DNA of 64,000 nt from Ktedonosporobacter rubrisoli (lineage in GTDB: Bacteria > Chloroflexota > Ktedonobacteria > Ktedonobacterales > Ktedonobacteraceae), in assembly GCF_004208415.1 (NCBI RefSeq), contig NZ_CP035758.1, positions 9,362,001 through 9,426,000 on the forward strand. Direction: 5' to 3'. The notes beneath the pieces are model-generated. The model made no database searches. It had not been told where the DNA came from and saw only the letters and a list, made by a program, of their open reading frames with translations. How positions within the stretch are numbered: position 1 is the stretch's first letter; every line of letters begins with the position of its first letter. Shown one piece after another: positions 53,742 to 63,206 of this stretch. Position numbers and translations under genes: made by a program.

Positions 53742-54683
53742 GTGCCTATTTTAGTCGTTGGCTCCGTGGCCCTCGATAATGTTGAGACGCCATTTACTAA
53801 GGTGAATGATGCCCTGGGAGGTGCGGCTTCGTATTTTGTGACTGCAGCCTCCCTTTACGATGAGGTAAATCTTGTCGCGATTGTGGGCAGCGATTTCCCG
53901 CAAGAGCACCTGGATTTCTGGCGCAAGCGCTCTATTGATCTAGAGGGCTTACAGATACAAGACGGTAAAACCTTCAGGTGGGTCGGGCGCTATCATATGG
54001 ATATGAATAGTCGCGATACGCTTGATACGCAACTTGGGGTTTTTGCTGACTTTCATCCGGTCGTGCCTGCGAAATACCAGAAAAGCCAGTTAGTCTTTCT
54101 TGCCAATATTCATCCACAGTTACAATTGGAAGTGCTTGAACAGATGCCTCAGGCACAGCTTACTGTGCTTGATACAATGGAATTGTGGATTATGACTGAG
54201 CGCGAGGGGCTGACTGAGGTCATGAAGCGCGTCGATGTGCTCTTGCTGAGCGAGGAAGAGGTGCGCCAGTTTACTAATCAGCCCAGCCTGGTAACTGGCG
54301 TGCGAGAGCTTCTAAAGCTTGGTTTGAAGTATGTGGTGGTAAAACAGGGAAGTTATGGTGCGTTATTGTTTGGCGCTGATGGGACATATTTTAGCGCGCC
54401 TTCTTATCCCTTAGAAGAGGTCATTGATCCAACTGGCGCCGGCGATTCTTTTGCTGCCGGCCTGCTTGGCTATCTTTCAACAGTTGCGCCGCAAGCTAAC
54501 GGGTCTTATGATATTGAAGATCTCAAACGTGCTGTGGTGCATGGAAATATTCTCGGGTCCTTTACCTGTGCCGATTTTAGCATCGGCGGTCTGCGTAATC
54601 TGACCATGGATGATATTGCCCGACGCTACAAAGCGCTGGTGGCCTGCTCGCATTTTGACCCGGATTGGCAACTTGCGCGTTAG
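53742..54683 (+). CDS. PfkB-family sugar/nucleoside kinase
   Basis: A 313-residue ribokinase-fold enzyme. The GTG start has GGAGG upstream. The N-terminal VVGSVALDNVETPF and GGAASYF and the C-terminal signature DPTGAGDSFAAGLLGYLS with its catalytic Asp identify the family. It sits between mtnA and ahcY. The latter makes adenosine, so adenosine or a methylthioribose-like sugar are the first candidates to test; this is context only. Probably in the same operon as mtnA and the HD gene. Confidence 0.85.
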   Translation: MPILVVGSVALDNVETPFTKVNDALGGAASYFVTAASLYDEVNLVAIVGSDFPQEHLDFWRKRSIDLEGLQIQDGKTFRWVGRYHMDMNSRDTLDTQLGVFADFHPVVPAKYQKSQLVFLANIHPQLQLEVLEQMPQAQLTVLDTMELWIMTEREGLTEVMKRVDVLLLSEEEVRQFTNQPSLVTGVRELLKLGLKYVVVKQGSYGALLFGADGTYFSAPSYPLEEVIDPTGAGDSFAAGLLGYLSTVAPQANGSYDIEDLKRAVVHGNILGSFTCADFSIGGLRNLTMDDIARRYKALVACSHFDPDWQLAR

Positions 54684-54847
54684 CTAGAAGTTTTACCACA
54701 GCTATGTTGTAGAATATAGCTTGTTGCGTAGAGAATTGTGCTAACGCTCGATTCTTCAGCTAAGCTACAAGCGTCGTGGTGAGTTATCCCTACCTCGCGC
54801 TTATCATACAAAACCTACTTGTTTTGCAGAAGGGAAAAATACGTAAT

Positions 54848-56116
54848 ATGACGACTTCGATTCGTGGGGATTTCAAGGATGCTTCTCTGACTCCTCGCGG
54901 TAAAGATCGTATTGAGTGGGCAGCTAAGGATATGCCCGTTCTGCGCCTCATTCGTGAGCGCTTTGCCAAGGACCAACCCTTAAAGGGTGTGCGCATGTCT
55001 GGCTGCTTGCATATCACCACGGAGACTGCCAACCTTGCCATCACTTTGAAGGCTGGCGGGGCCGATCTTGTGTTGTGTGCATCTAACCCCCTTTCAACAC
55101 AGGATGATGTTGCCGCAGCTCTCGTAAATGAGTATGGTATTCCTACATTTGCGATTAAAGGGGAAGATGAGGAGATCTATTATCGGCACATTAATGCTGT
55201 GCTCGATCACAAACCAAATATGACCATGGATGACGGTTGTGATCTGGTCTCAACTCTGCATTCTACGCGCACGGAGCTGCTCCCGAATATTATCGGCGGC
55301 ATGGAGGAGACAACCACAGGCGTTATCAGACTAAAGAGCATGGAGAAGGGCGGGGTGCTCAAGTTCCCTGTTCTGGCGGTAAACGATTCCGATACCAAGC
55401 ATATGTTTGACAATCGCTATGGTACGGGGCAGAGCTCTATCGATGCGATTATACGTGCTACCAATATCTTGCTAGCTGGCCGCACTGTTGTCGTCTTCGG
55501 CTATGGTTGGTGCGGTCGTGGCGTCGCCTCGCGTGCTCATGGCATGGGTGCCAATGTAATTGTGATTGAGGTAGATCCGGTACGCGCTCTAGAGGCCGTG
55601 ATGGATGGCTATCGCGTCATGCCTGGCGTGGAGGCTGCGGCTCTAGGAGATCTCTTTGTTACCGTGACCGGCGATCTCAATGTGATTGATAAGCATCATC
55701 TTGAGCGCATGAAGAATGGCGCCATCATTGCCAACTCCGGCCATTTCAATGATGAGATAAATATTCCCGCCCTTGAGCAGCTCGCCGTGAACAAGCGACG
55801 GGTGCGCGATTTCGTCGACGAATATACCTATGGCGATGGTCGTCGCGTGCACCTGCTGGCTGAAGGTCGCCTGGTCAATCTCTCAGCTGCGGAAGGTCAT
55901 CCTGCCAGCGTGATGGATATGAGCTTTGCCAACCAGGCTCTAGGCGCCGAATATATGCTCGTTCATGCCAAAGAGATGCAGCCTCGTGTCTATACGCTGC
56001 CGAAAGAGCTGGATCAGGAGATCGCTCTCCTCAAGCTGCAGGCTATGGGGATTACCATAGACACGCTTACTCCCGAGCAAGAGAAGTATCTCAATTCCTG
56101 GGAGTCCGGTACCTAA
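54848..56116 (+). CDS. ahcY: Adenosylhomocysteinase
   Basis: A 422-residue enzyme that hydrolyses S-adenosylhomocysteine to homocysteine and adenosine. ATG 54848 has AAGGGAAA upstream and begins the conserved sequence; a longer frame starts 24 codons earlier. Landmarks: CLHITTETANLAITLKAGGA, MDDGCDLVSTLH, EETTTGVIRL, the NAD-binding GRTVVVFGYGWCGRGVASRA, and the ending LNSWESGT. The length is that of the shorter prokaryotic type. A strong terminator follows, ahead of the metK riboswitch. Confidence 0.95.
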   Translation: MTTSIRGDFKDASLTPRGKDRIEWAAKDMPVLRLIRERFAKDQPLKGVRMSGCLHITTETANLAITLKAGGADLVLCASNPLSTQDDVAAALVNEYGIPTFAIKGEDEEIYYRHINAVLDHKPNMTMDDGCDLVSTLHSTRTELLPNIIGGMEETTTGVIRLKSMEKGGVLKFPVLAVNDSDTKHMFDNRYGTGQSSIDAIIRATNILLAGRTVVVFGYGWCGRGVASRAHGMGANVIVIEVDPVRALEAVMDGYRVMPGVEAAALGDLFVTVTGDLNVIDKHHLERMKNGAIIANSGHFNDEINIPALEQLAVNKRRVRDFVDEYTYGDGRRVHLLAEGRLVNLSAAEGHPASVMDMSFANQALGAEYMLVHAKEMQPRVYTLPKELDQEIALLKLQAMGITIDTLTPEQEKYLNSWESGT

Positions 56117-56132
56117 GATTTTATAAGGCTTT

Positions 56133-56165
56133 CCTCTCACAGGGTCTTCCCTGTGAGGGGAAAAT
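56133..56165 (+). terminator. Terminator after ahcY
   Basis: CCTCTCACAGGG (56133-56144) pairs with CCCTGTGAGGGG (56149-56160), 12 bp with one G-U pair, followed by AAAATTTTT. Confidence 0.8.
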
Positions 56166-56421
56166 TTTTAAACAGTGGAAAGAAGCTGCGGGGACCCTCA
56201 ATTGAGGGAAAAAAGTGGAAATGATATGGTGCCATCAAGCATTAAGGCCAGGGCCTTCAAGTTCTCCAGATGGGGATTGGTAAGGGGGCGTCGCGACCTA
56301 GCGAATGAAGCCCTTAACCTGGGGCGCGCCGGGATGTGCTCCGATTTTTCTCCTCTTCTGCACAGCTGTCAGGCGGAGAACCAATCAGAACTAGAAAGCC
56401 TTGGATTACAGCTTATCTCGA

Positions 56422-56451
56422 TTGACAAGCGAGCCATTCTTGACGTAGAAT
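56422..56451 (+). promoter_or_regulatory. metK promoter
   Basis: TTGACA (56422-56427) and TAGAAT (56446-56451), 18 bases apart, lie about 70 bases before the SAM-I aptamer. The expected start fits a riboswitch-bearing leader. Between ahcY and this promoter (56170-56420) no gene is visible. Confidence 0.65.
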
Positions 56452-56521
56452 ATAGGCGTCAGTGGCTAAACTCATACATGCGACTGATGTGTACACATAC
56501 AACTAAACTACGAGTGAGATC

Positions 56522-56631
56522 GCTCTCATCAAGAGAGGTGGAGGGAAACGGCCCTACGAAGCCCGGCAACCCGTCTGTGCAATGCAGGAAGGGTGCCAAT
56601 TCCGGCGGAGCATCATCCGCAAGATGAGGGG
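56522..56631 (+). ncRNA. SAM-I riboswitch (S-box) before metK
   Basis: The sequence shows the classical S-box core in order: CTCATC, AAGAGAGGTGGAGGGA, GGCCCTACGAAGCCCGGCA, GGGTGCCAATTCC and the closing GATGAG (56623-56628, pairing with 56525-56530). It binds S-adenosylmethionine. A Rho-independent terminator follows directly, so ligand binding should stop transcription before metK, which makes that ligand. Confidence 0.95.
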
Positions 56632-56650
56632 AATGAGCAATAAATGCCAG

Positions 56651-56674
56651 ACCCCTGAAGACAGGGGTTTTTTT
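56651..56674 (+). terminator. Riboswitch-controlled terminator
   Basis: ACCCCTG (56651-56657) pairs with CAGGGGT (56662-56668) around AAGA and runs into seven T (56668-56674). It is the expression platform of the SAM-I riboswitch. Confidence 0.9.
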
Positions 56675-56785
56675 GTGCCTCAGATAGACCATTCACCCCG
56701 CCATCTTTTACTTGCTTGAGAATATGACCACACGACCAAACATACTTATGTATAAACGGAAATCAGAAAGGATGGAGCCAGGCAC

Positions 56786-58048
56786 ATGAGTAATTTCATG
56801 GACAGCCCAAAGTCGTTCTTTACTAGCGAGTCCGTCACTGAAGGGCATCCCGATAAGCTGTGTGACCAGATTTCGGATGCAATTCTTGATGCGATTCTGA
56901 CGCAAGATCCCGTGGCGCGTGTCGCCTGCGAGACGGCAACGACGACGGGTCTTGTGCTTGTTGCTGGCGAAATTACCACTTCCGCTTGGATCGATATGCC
57001 TGCTGTGGTGCGCAAGACTATCGAGCAAGTAGGGTATATCAACGCTGATTATGGCTTCGACTATCGTACCTGCGGCGTTGTTACCTCAATTGGTAAGCAG
57101 TCGCCAGATATTGATATGGGGGTTAGTCGTTCTCTAGAGACGAAAAACGTTGAGGCTATCCAGCTCAGCGATGATGAGTTGGAAAATATTGGGGCTGGTG
57201 ATCAGGGAATGATGATCGGTTTTGCTTGCAACGAGACCCCCGAATACATGCCTATGCCGATTAGCCTTGCCCACAAATTGACGCGCCAGCTCTCGCAGGT
57301 ACGGCGTAAGTCGTGGGGCGGAAATGGGCCAATGTCGTATCTGCGCCCCGATGGCAAGAGCCAGGTTACGATTCAGTACGAGCATGGGCGACCCGTGCGC
57401 GTGGATACTGTAGTGATCTCGACCCAGCATGCCGATTATATCGACTCGGAGCAGGTGCGCACAGATGTCATTGAGCATATTATTAAGCCTGTGATCCCTC
57501 AGCATCTGCTTGATAAGAGCACAAAGATTTTTGTAAATCCAACCGGTCGCTTTGTAACTGGCGGTCCAATGGGCGATGCTGGCTTGACCGGCCGTAAGAT
57601 TATCGTCGATACCTATGGTGGTATGGCCCGCCATGGTGGCGGGGCCTTCAGCGGTAAAGATCCCACAAAGGTGGATCGTTCGGCGGCTTACGCTGCGCGC
57701 CACATCGCTAAGAATATTGTCGCGGCTGGCCTGGCCGATCGCCTGGAACTCCAGATTTCCTATGCTATCGGCGTGGCGCGTCCGCTTTCGCTCTTTGTTG
57801 AGACGTTCGGGACGGGTAAGGTTGCTGATGAGGAGATTATCCGCCTCATTAACGAGCACTTCGATCTGCGGCCTGCCGGTATTATTCAAGAGCTGAAATT
57901 GCGTCGGCCTATTTATCAGCCCACTGCGGCCTTTGGTCATTTTGGACGCACAGATGTAGAGCTACCCTGGGAGGAGCTGAATAAGGTTCCTATGCTGGCA
58001 AAGGGCGTAGGAGCTCACATAGAGAGCCGTGAATCACTTTCTTCCTAG
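56786..58048 (+). CDS. metK: S-adenosylmethionine synthetase
   Basis: A 420-residue enzyme making SAM from methionine and ATP. It has TSESVTEGHPDKLCDQISDA (N-terminal ATP/metal region), GAGDQGMMIGFACNETPEYM, the GGGAFSGKDPTKVDRSAAYA loop, and the ending HFGRTDVELPWEELNK. Length is normal. GGAG precedes the ATG. Controlled by the upstream SAM-I riboswitch. Together with mtnA and ahcY it forms a SAM use-and-salvage block. Confidence 0.97.
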   Translation: MSNFMDSPKSFFTSESVTEGHPDKLCDQISDAILDAILTQDPVARVACETATTTGLVLVAGEITTSAWIDMPAVVRKTIEQVGYINADYGFDYRTCGVVTSIGKQSPDIDMGVSRSLETKNVEAIQLSDDELENIGAGDQGMMIGFACNETPEYMPMPISLAHKLTRQLSQVRRKSWGGNGPMSYLRPDGKSQVTIQYEHGRPVRVDTVVISTQHADYIDSEQVRTDVIEHIIKPVIPQHLLDKSTKIFVNPTGRFVTGGPMGDAGLTGRKIIVDTYGGMARHGGGAFSGKDPTKVDRSAAYAARHIAKNIVAAGLADRLELQISYAIGVARPLSLFVETFGTGKVADEEIIRLINEHFDLRPAGIIQELKLRRPIYQPTAAFGHFGRTDVELPWEELNKVPMLAKGVGAHIESRESLSS

Positions 58049-58460
58049 CACTCACAGCGAAATATAGGCAAGGCGGAGCTCCATCTAGCGAGCTCTGTCT
58101 TGTGCTGCTTTATAGCATCATGTCTTTTTAAGGCTCCCTCAGCCGAGATGCAAGTTCGATCTATACAGAAGAGGATGACGGTTATTTTGTGCTGAACATT
58201 GATCAGCTTTCCTTAAGCTTGCGCAAGGATGCAAATTTAGCAGCTCACGTCGTCGCTGACAGCTGTCCTGTGCCCTGGTGCTTTTTGCTGGCTGCGCCTT
58301 GCGTCCTTTGGGAGTCAGGCGTACGTTTGCTTATTGACCTGCTTATCTATTTATGCCGTTGTCATCAAGGCTATTAAATCACGTATAATATGCAAGGGCA
58401 GATACTGTTGATCTGCCTGAGCTAGTCCTGGTATTTAAGAGAAGAAAGGGAATAACACGT
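58049..58460 (+). promoter_or_regulatory. Intergenic region with acyl-CoA dehydrogenase promoter
   Basis: TTGTCA (58359-58364) and TATAAT (58384-58389) are 19 bases apart, about 70 bases before the next gene. GGAGCTC and GAGCTCT near 58074-58098 form a small inverted pair that may end the metK transcript. No gene is visible. Confidence 0.45.
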
Positions 58461-59609
58461 ATGGACTTTACACTCAACGATGAGCAAATGGCCATTCGTA
58501 ATACGTGTAGGGATTTTGCTGAAAAAGAGATAAAGCCTCTCGCCGAAAAGATGGATGCAACGGGGCAATTTCCATATGAGCTGGTCCGTCAAATGGGTGA
58601 ATTGGGGTTGTTAGGGCTCCCCTTTCCTGAAGAATATGGTGGAGCTGGTGCTGATTTTCTTTCCTACTGCATTGCTATTGAAGAAATTTCGCGGGGCGAT
58701 GTCTCCGTGGGTATTACTATGGAGGCGCATACTTCGTTAGGGGCTATGCCTTTCTATCTCTTTGGTAGCCAGGAGCAGAAAGAACGCTTCTTGCCTGCGC
58801 TGGCACGTGGCGAGCAGTTGTGGGCCTTTGGCTTGACGGAGCCGGAAGCCGGCTCTGATTCGGGCGGTACTCAGACGCGCGCTACACTGCAGGATGGAAG
58901 CTGGCACATCAATGGGGCTAAGGCTTTTATTACCAATGCTGGAACTGAGATGACGGCCGGTGTGACGATTACCGCGGTTACTGGTACACGCCCCGATGGC
59001 CGCAAGGAGATTACCAACCTGATTGTGCCGAAAGGTACTTCCGGCTATAGCATTGGTAGCGCTTATAAAAAGATGGGCTGGAAGGCTTCTGATACGCGTC
59101 CTCTGGCTTTTGAGGACTGCGTTGTGCCCGAAGAGAACAGGCTGGGCCAGCGCGGGGAAGGCTTCAAACAGTTCATGCAGATTCTTGATGGCGGACGTGT
59201 TGCGATTGCTGCTCTCTCGGTTGGCCTGGCTCAGGCCTGCCTGGATGAAGCTTTGAGCTATGCGAAGCAGCGCAAACAATTTGGGAAGCCGATAAGCTCT
59301 TTCCAGGCCATTCAGTTTAAGCTTGCCGATATGGCTACCGAGATAGAGCTGGCCAGGTTGATGTATTATAAGGCGGCCTGGCTGCATATGCAGGGCCAGC
59401 CGTATGCGCGTGAAGCTTCGATGGCGAAATTGTTTGCCTCCGAGACGGCTAAACGGGCCGCCGATCAGGCTGTGCAGATTCATGGTGGTTATGGCTTTAT
59501 GGATGAGTATCCAGTCTCGCGTTACTGGCGTAGCGTGAAGATTAATGAGATTGGCGAGGGCACAAGCGAAGTGCAGCGCATACTCATCGCTAAGCAACTA
59601 GGCTGCTAA
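58461..59609 (+). CDS. Acyl-CoA dehydrogenase
   Basis: A 382-residue flavoprotein that introduces the alpha-beta double bond in acyl-CoA thioesters. Family landmarks: FGLTEPEAGSDSGGTQTRA (FAD and substrate), AFITNAGTE, FAMILY-type helix RKQFGKPISSFQAIQFKLAD, QIHGGYGFMDEYPVSRYWR, and NEIGEGTSEVQRILIA with the catalytic Glu region. Length is normal. AAGGG lies upstream. The chain-length class cannot be told. A strong terminator follows. Confidence 0.95.
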   Translation: MDFTLNDEQMAIRNTCRDFAEKEIKPLAEKMDATGQFPYELVRQMGELGLLGLPFPEEYGGAGADFLSYCIAIEEISRGDVSVGITMEAHTSLGAMPFYLFGSQEQKERFLPALARGEQLWAFGLTEPEAGSDSGGTQTRATLQDGSWHINGAKAFITNAGTEMTAGVTITAVTGTRPDGRKEITNLIVPKGTSGYSIGSAYKKMGWKASDTRPLAFEDCVVPEENRLGQRGEGFKQFMQILDGGRVAIAALSVGLAQACLDEALSYAKQRKQFGKPISSFQAIQFKLADMATEIELARLMYYKAAWLHMQGQPYAREASMAKLFASETAKRAADQAVQIHGGYGFMDEYPVSRYWRSVKINEIGEGTSEVQRILIAKQLGC

Positions 59610-59625
59610 AAGCTAAGCAAAAAAG

Positions 59626-59661
59626 AAAGCAGATGGTGAAAAATATTCCCATCTGCTTTTA
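59626..59661. terminator. Bidirectional terminator
   Basis: AAAGCAGATGG (59626-59636) pairs perfectly with CCATCTGCTTT (59649-59659), with A-rich sequence on the left and TTAT on the right. It serves the acyl-CoA dehydrogenase and the convergent anti-sigma transcript. Confidence 0.85.
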
Positions 59662-59697
59662 TGTTTATCGGCAGGACAGAGGCTTGCCCGCCTGCCC

Positions 59698-61620
59698 CTA
59701 TTTGGCCGAGACCGGTAAGCTAAACGTTCTGAAGGTTACCGTCGAGGCTGCGATATTCGCCGGATTGATAGTGGTCTCGTCATTCATCAACCAGACGGCT
59801 GTATCGTCGTTGACGGCAAGGAAGGCGGCAGCTCTGGGAACTATATTCGGGCCAACGCTTACTTCATGCTTCGTCTGGGCATCGAACATCTCAAAGCCCT
59901 TATCGCTATTTTGCCAGAGCAGGAAGCGAGAGCCACCCTGCAAGGCCGAGGCCGGGCTTTTATCATTATCGTAGTCAGGGATCGCCACCTGCGTGTCATC
60001 AAGCAGCGAGATGGCTGTGAGTGTGCCCTTGATGGAGGCATCGGGCTGGGCCGTATAGACTCCCAGATCGGGATAATCTTTGCCTGCTGTCTGCGAATCT
60101 GTAATGCTTGTCGCTACGGGAGTGGCCGCAGGCGTTGTAGTCGCCGCAGGCGTCGTCGTCATGGTTGCCTCTGGAGTTGATACGGGTGTCGTCGAGGGGC
60201 TGGGCGTCGGCGTGACCATATTTGCTACGTTATCGGCAGGATTGGTCGAGTCTGTATTCAAGAAGAAGAGTGTATCGCCTACTATCTGCGGCTGGAATGA
60301 CTGTTTATCATCACGGAAGAGCGTTTTGCGTGAGACGGTATGCGGCAGCCATTTGCCAGGTGTTGGCTGATCGGACACAATCTGTTGAGCCCAGATATTG
60401 CTATGTGGCATATTATCACTCGTATACCACTCCTCGGACCAGAAGATGTTTGTGCCATCTGCGCTGGCTGTAGGCGAGGTGATGATGCGACCATCAGTAG
60501 CGGTTGCGAGCTCCTTGGTAAGCTGATCTTTCTGCGCATCCAGCGGGTATTGCAGCAGGTGAGCAGTTCCTTTAGCGTCAACCGTCGCGATCAGGAGCGC
60601 GTTCTGGGCAAAGCTGATTCCCTGTACAGGCGTATGGACCCAATCGGGTACTGTGCTTGGATTGAATGTCCCTTTGAGTAGGGTCCTGGGCTGAGGTTGC
60701 GTTCCATCGGTTGCCTGATTAGCATTGTTGCCAACAGGGAGTGCATTGAGCGTCCAATCGCGCTGCTGGCTATGTGTATTGTGTTGTTTTGTATCCTTGC
60801 TTGTGTCGACTTTAGGCGTATTGAGCTGCAGCCATACCAGCCAATCCTTAGAGCTTCCCAACACGATCAGAGGATTCTTGCTGGGCTCGCTCAGAAGAGG
60901 CGTACTGGCCTGGGTTTTGTTATCAAGTTGCTCAAGCATCCAGCCGGTTGTGTTGTCACCATAAGCAGTGTAATAAATAGATTGGTGATTGCCGACCGCG
61001 CTTACCACATGCGGATAGGCTGTTGTTGTAATAGCCTTGGCTGTAGCTACCTGGACGGGATTAGCCACGCTAACTACATTGTTTTGCGGCGCTGGGATAT
61101 TTGGACCGCTGTTATGGCTGTTATTGTTGGCGAGCAGCAATAACGAGGTCAGGCCACCCATCATTAAGATCATCAGGAACGATGCGGCCAGGCCCAGAAT
61201 GGCAAATTGATTCATGCGTGGGTAGCGACGCCTGCTACTGGCTCGAATGACTGGAAGCGGACCGGTATCTGCTGCTGCGAAGGCTGTCAGTGCATCTGTT
61301 TGTGGGGTGGTGCGAACCTGTTTCTTCAGATAGGGTACAAGGAAGTCGGGAATCGGTGTAGATGTCGCAGAGGATAGATTGTTCTGTATAAAGCGCGAGT
61401 GCTCTACTGCCAGAGCTTGCATAAGCCTACTATGAGCCTGTGGAACTGGCTCAAGTGTAGGCAATGAGCGCATGCGTTCCCCTACAAAATTATACTGATC
61501 ATAGAGCTGTCGGCAGGTAGCACAATGTGCCACGTGCTCCTCCAGGGCTGTTAAGTCAGCCTGATCATTTTTCAGTTCGCGGTATATGGCAAGCATGGCT
61601 TGCGCTAGACTACAGTTCAA
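59698..61620 (-). CDS. Anti-sigma factor 2 with Thr/Pro insert
   Basis: A 640-residue protein paired with the upstream ECF sigma (4-base overlap). It has the zinc anti-sigma motif H-x3-C-x2-C in HVAHCATCRQLYDQYN (about 29-40), one transmembrane helix near 140-165 (LGLAASFLMILMMGGLTSLLLL), and an extracellular region with propeller-like blades (for example NIFWSEEWYTSDN, TLFFLNTDS, FLLWQNSDKG). A Thr/Pro/Ala-rich insert lies near residue 490-540. The domain order matches the 49.0-50.9 kb anti-sigma, though the propeller is less regular. Confidence 0.88.
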   Translation of the reverse strand: MNCSLAQAMLAIYRELKNDQADLTALEEHVAHCATCRQLYDQYNFVGERMRSLPTLEPVPQAHSRLMQALAVEHSRFIQNNLSSATSTPIPDFLVPYLKKQVRTTPQTDALTAFAAADTGPLPVIRASSRRRYPRMNQFAILGLAASFLMILMMGGLTSLLLLANNNSHNSGPNIPAPQNNVVSVANPVQVATAKAITTTAYPHVVSAVGNHQSIYYTAYGDNTTGWMLEQLDNKTQASTPLLSEPSKNPLIVLGSSKDWLVWLQLNTPKVDTSKDTKQHNTHSQQRDWTLNALPVGNNANQATDGTQPQPRTLLKGTFNPSTVPDWVHTPVQGISFAQNALLIATVDAKGTAHLLQYPLDAQKDQLTKELATATDGRIITSPTASADGTNIFWSEEWYTSDNMPHSNIWAQQIVSDQPTPGKWLPHTVSRKTLFRDDKQSFQPQIVGDTLFFLNTDSTNPADNVANMVTPTPSPSTTPVSTPEATMTTTPAATTTPAATPVATSITDSQTAGKDYPDLGVYTAQPDASIKGTLTAISLLDDTQVAIPDYDNDKSPASALQGGSRFLLWQNSDKGFEMFDAQTKHEVSVGPNIVPRAAAFLAVNDDTAVWLMNDETTINPANIAASTVTFRTFSLPVSAK

Positions 61621-62456
61621 TCTTCACCGACCTCTTTTTTGTACAATCCAATGAAACGTTCACGCGCACGCATCAGACGCATCTTCACAGCAGATGAGCT
61701 GATACTGAGAATCCCAGCGATTTCAGCGCATGAAAAGCCGTCATTTTCATATAACCACAAGCATACCGCGTATTTTGGGGGCATCTGCTTTAGTACGCGT
61801 TCTACTATTTCTCTGTCGGCGACGCGGCTCTCGAAACGTCCACCGTCATACCCGCCGCGCTCATATATCGTACTGACTGAACTTGCTCTTGCCTCATGGG
61901 CATGCTCATCGCCGTTACTATTAAAGTTATCGGCTGATGTTCCTCCTGAGTCCGAGATAACCCCGGCTCCGATACCACGATCTTCGTTGAATAAGGATAA
62001 TGGTAACCACGATATCAGGCGACGCCGCCGCAGCGAGTCAGTCGTTGTATTGGCTGCTATGCGATAGAGCCACGCTGACAATGCTGCTGGCTGTACCACT
62101 GTACCCCCCAGCAATGCTTTGTATGCTTTGACAAATACGTCCTGGGCAAGATCATAGGCCTGCTCACGGTTGCCAATCAGATGATAGATGAAGTTAGTGA
62201 TGGGAACTTGAAAGCGCTGAAAGATGCTTTCGAAATCTGCGACATTCACTTGCTCTGCCGGCTGCAATTGTTCCGATCCGGCAGCCGCAGAGTGAGTGGA
62301 GTGCGCTTCCGCATCTTCCTCACTTTCATAGCCCGTTTCCTCACTACTGCCCTCATCTTTTGGCAATGGCATTGCGGAATGGCCCGGACGCTCATCCTCT
62401 TCTAGGGATGAGTGTAGACTGCTATTCGTATTGTAGAAACGGATAGAGGTATCCAT
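61617..62456 (-). CDS. ECF sigma factor 2 with long N-terminus and linker
   Basis: A 279-residue group 4 sigma factor, longer than usual because of an acidic Glu/Ser/Ala N-terminus of about 75 residues and a linker of about 45 residues between domains. Region 2: VPITNFIYHLIGNREQAYDL, AQDVFVKAYKALL, AWLYRIAANTTTDSLRRRRL. Region 4: KQMPPKYAVCLWLYENDGFS, CAEIAGILSISSSAVKMRLM. It overlaps the anti-sigma start by ATGA. The N-terminal extension may tune binding to the anti-sigma; this is inference. Confidence 0.9.
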   Translation of the reverse strand: MDTSIRFYNTNSSLHSSLEEDERPGHSAMPLPKDEGSSEETGYESEEDAEAHSTHSAAAGSEQLQPAEQVNVADFESIFQRFQVPITNFIYHLIGNREQAYDLAQDVFVKAYKALLGGTVVQPAALSAWLYRIAANTTTDSLRRRRLISWLPLSLFNEDRGIGAGVISDSGGTSADNFNSNGDEHAHEARASSVSTIYERGGYDGGRFESRVADREIVERVLKQMPPKYAVCLWLYENDGFSCAEIAGILSISSSAVKMRLMRARERFIGLYKKEVGED

Positions 62457-63175
62457 CGGTTACATCAGCCTTATGGAAAGTATTGTTAACATAATATATT
62501 CGTGGAAATTTTCATCACCACTTTAGCATAACATATTTATCTGGGTCACGCTGTGATTTGATAAACATTGGGAAAGATAGCTAGCAGCCTTTTCCCATTG
62601 GTAGTGTTGGTTTGAGAATAGTATAACATAAATGGCTCCGCTCGCCGATATATCCTCCTTTCTAGCCTGCTACTACTCCCCCAGGAGTACAGGTTGCGCG
62701 CCCAGGCCGCATAAATATATACATGAATCCTGCCTCATTTTGTACGCCGCTGGCGGCGGTAGGTTGGAGGAAAGTGAAGAGAACGAGGCGCAGTTCCGAG
62801 CCCTTAGTCAAGGAGTGAACCCCTTGTAACCCTTCCTTAACAATTTTCGGAATGGCTCATGTTGCCCCGGGTCTATCTGGATGTGGCAAGTAGTACAATG
62901 CCGTGAGAAACGGTTCCTCATATGAAGTGTTTTCTGCTTGCTTTCTCTCCCCAACATTTCTATTACGCACAGCGTAGCCCGTTCATTTTCAACAGAAAAT
63001 ATAGATGAATATGCATTATTCTATTTTGACACTAATCAGGATATTCAAGTACTTTTGTATGGTTTTTATCGCGATTACTATACAAACAGATAAGAAAGAA
63101 ATACTATATAGACGGCTTCAAAAATTGTATAGCATTCGTGGCTAGATTGCGCTATAGCGGAGACAAAGAAATGCA
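62457..63175. other. Intergenic region before hicAB
   Basis: About 720 bases between the divergent sigma and hicA genes. It should hold the sigma promoter; none is confidently picked. A 65-residue frame (62632-62829) lacks a family signature and is not called. The sequence is AT-rich toward hicA. Confidence 0.4.
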
Positions 63176-63200
63176 AATTAATGCATGCTATAATTAGGAG
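63176..63200 (+). promoter_or_regulatory. hicAB promoter and palindromic operator
   Basis: AATTA (63176-63180), GCATGC (63183-63188) and TAATT (63191-63195) form a 20-bp palindrome with two-base gaps. TATAAT (63189-63194) lies inside it, with AGGAG directly after (63196-63200). A repressor on this site would block the polymerase. HicB or HicAB complexes autoregulate in characterised systems. Confidence 0.6.
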
Positions 63201-63206
63201 TAAGTA

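Noticed and set aside
56175..56627. 150-residue plus-strand frame before metK
   Set aside because: It runs through the metK promoter and the SAM-I riboswitch, whose sequence is explained by RNA structure.
62632..62829. 65-residue plus-strand frame before hicAB
   Set aside because: No recognisable domain, no good start signal and coding-like bias is absent.
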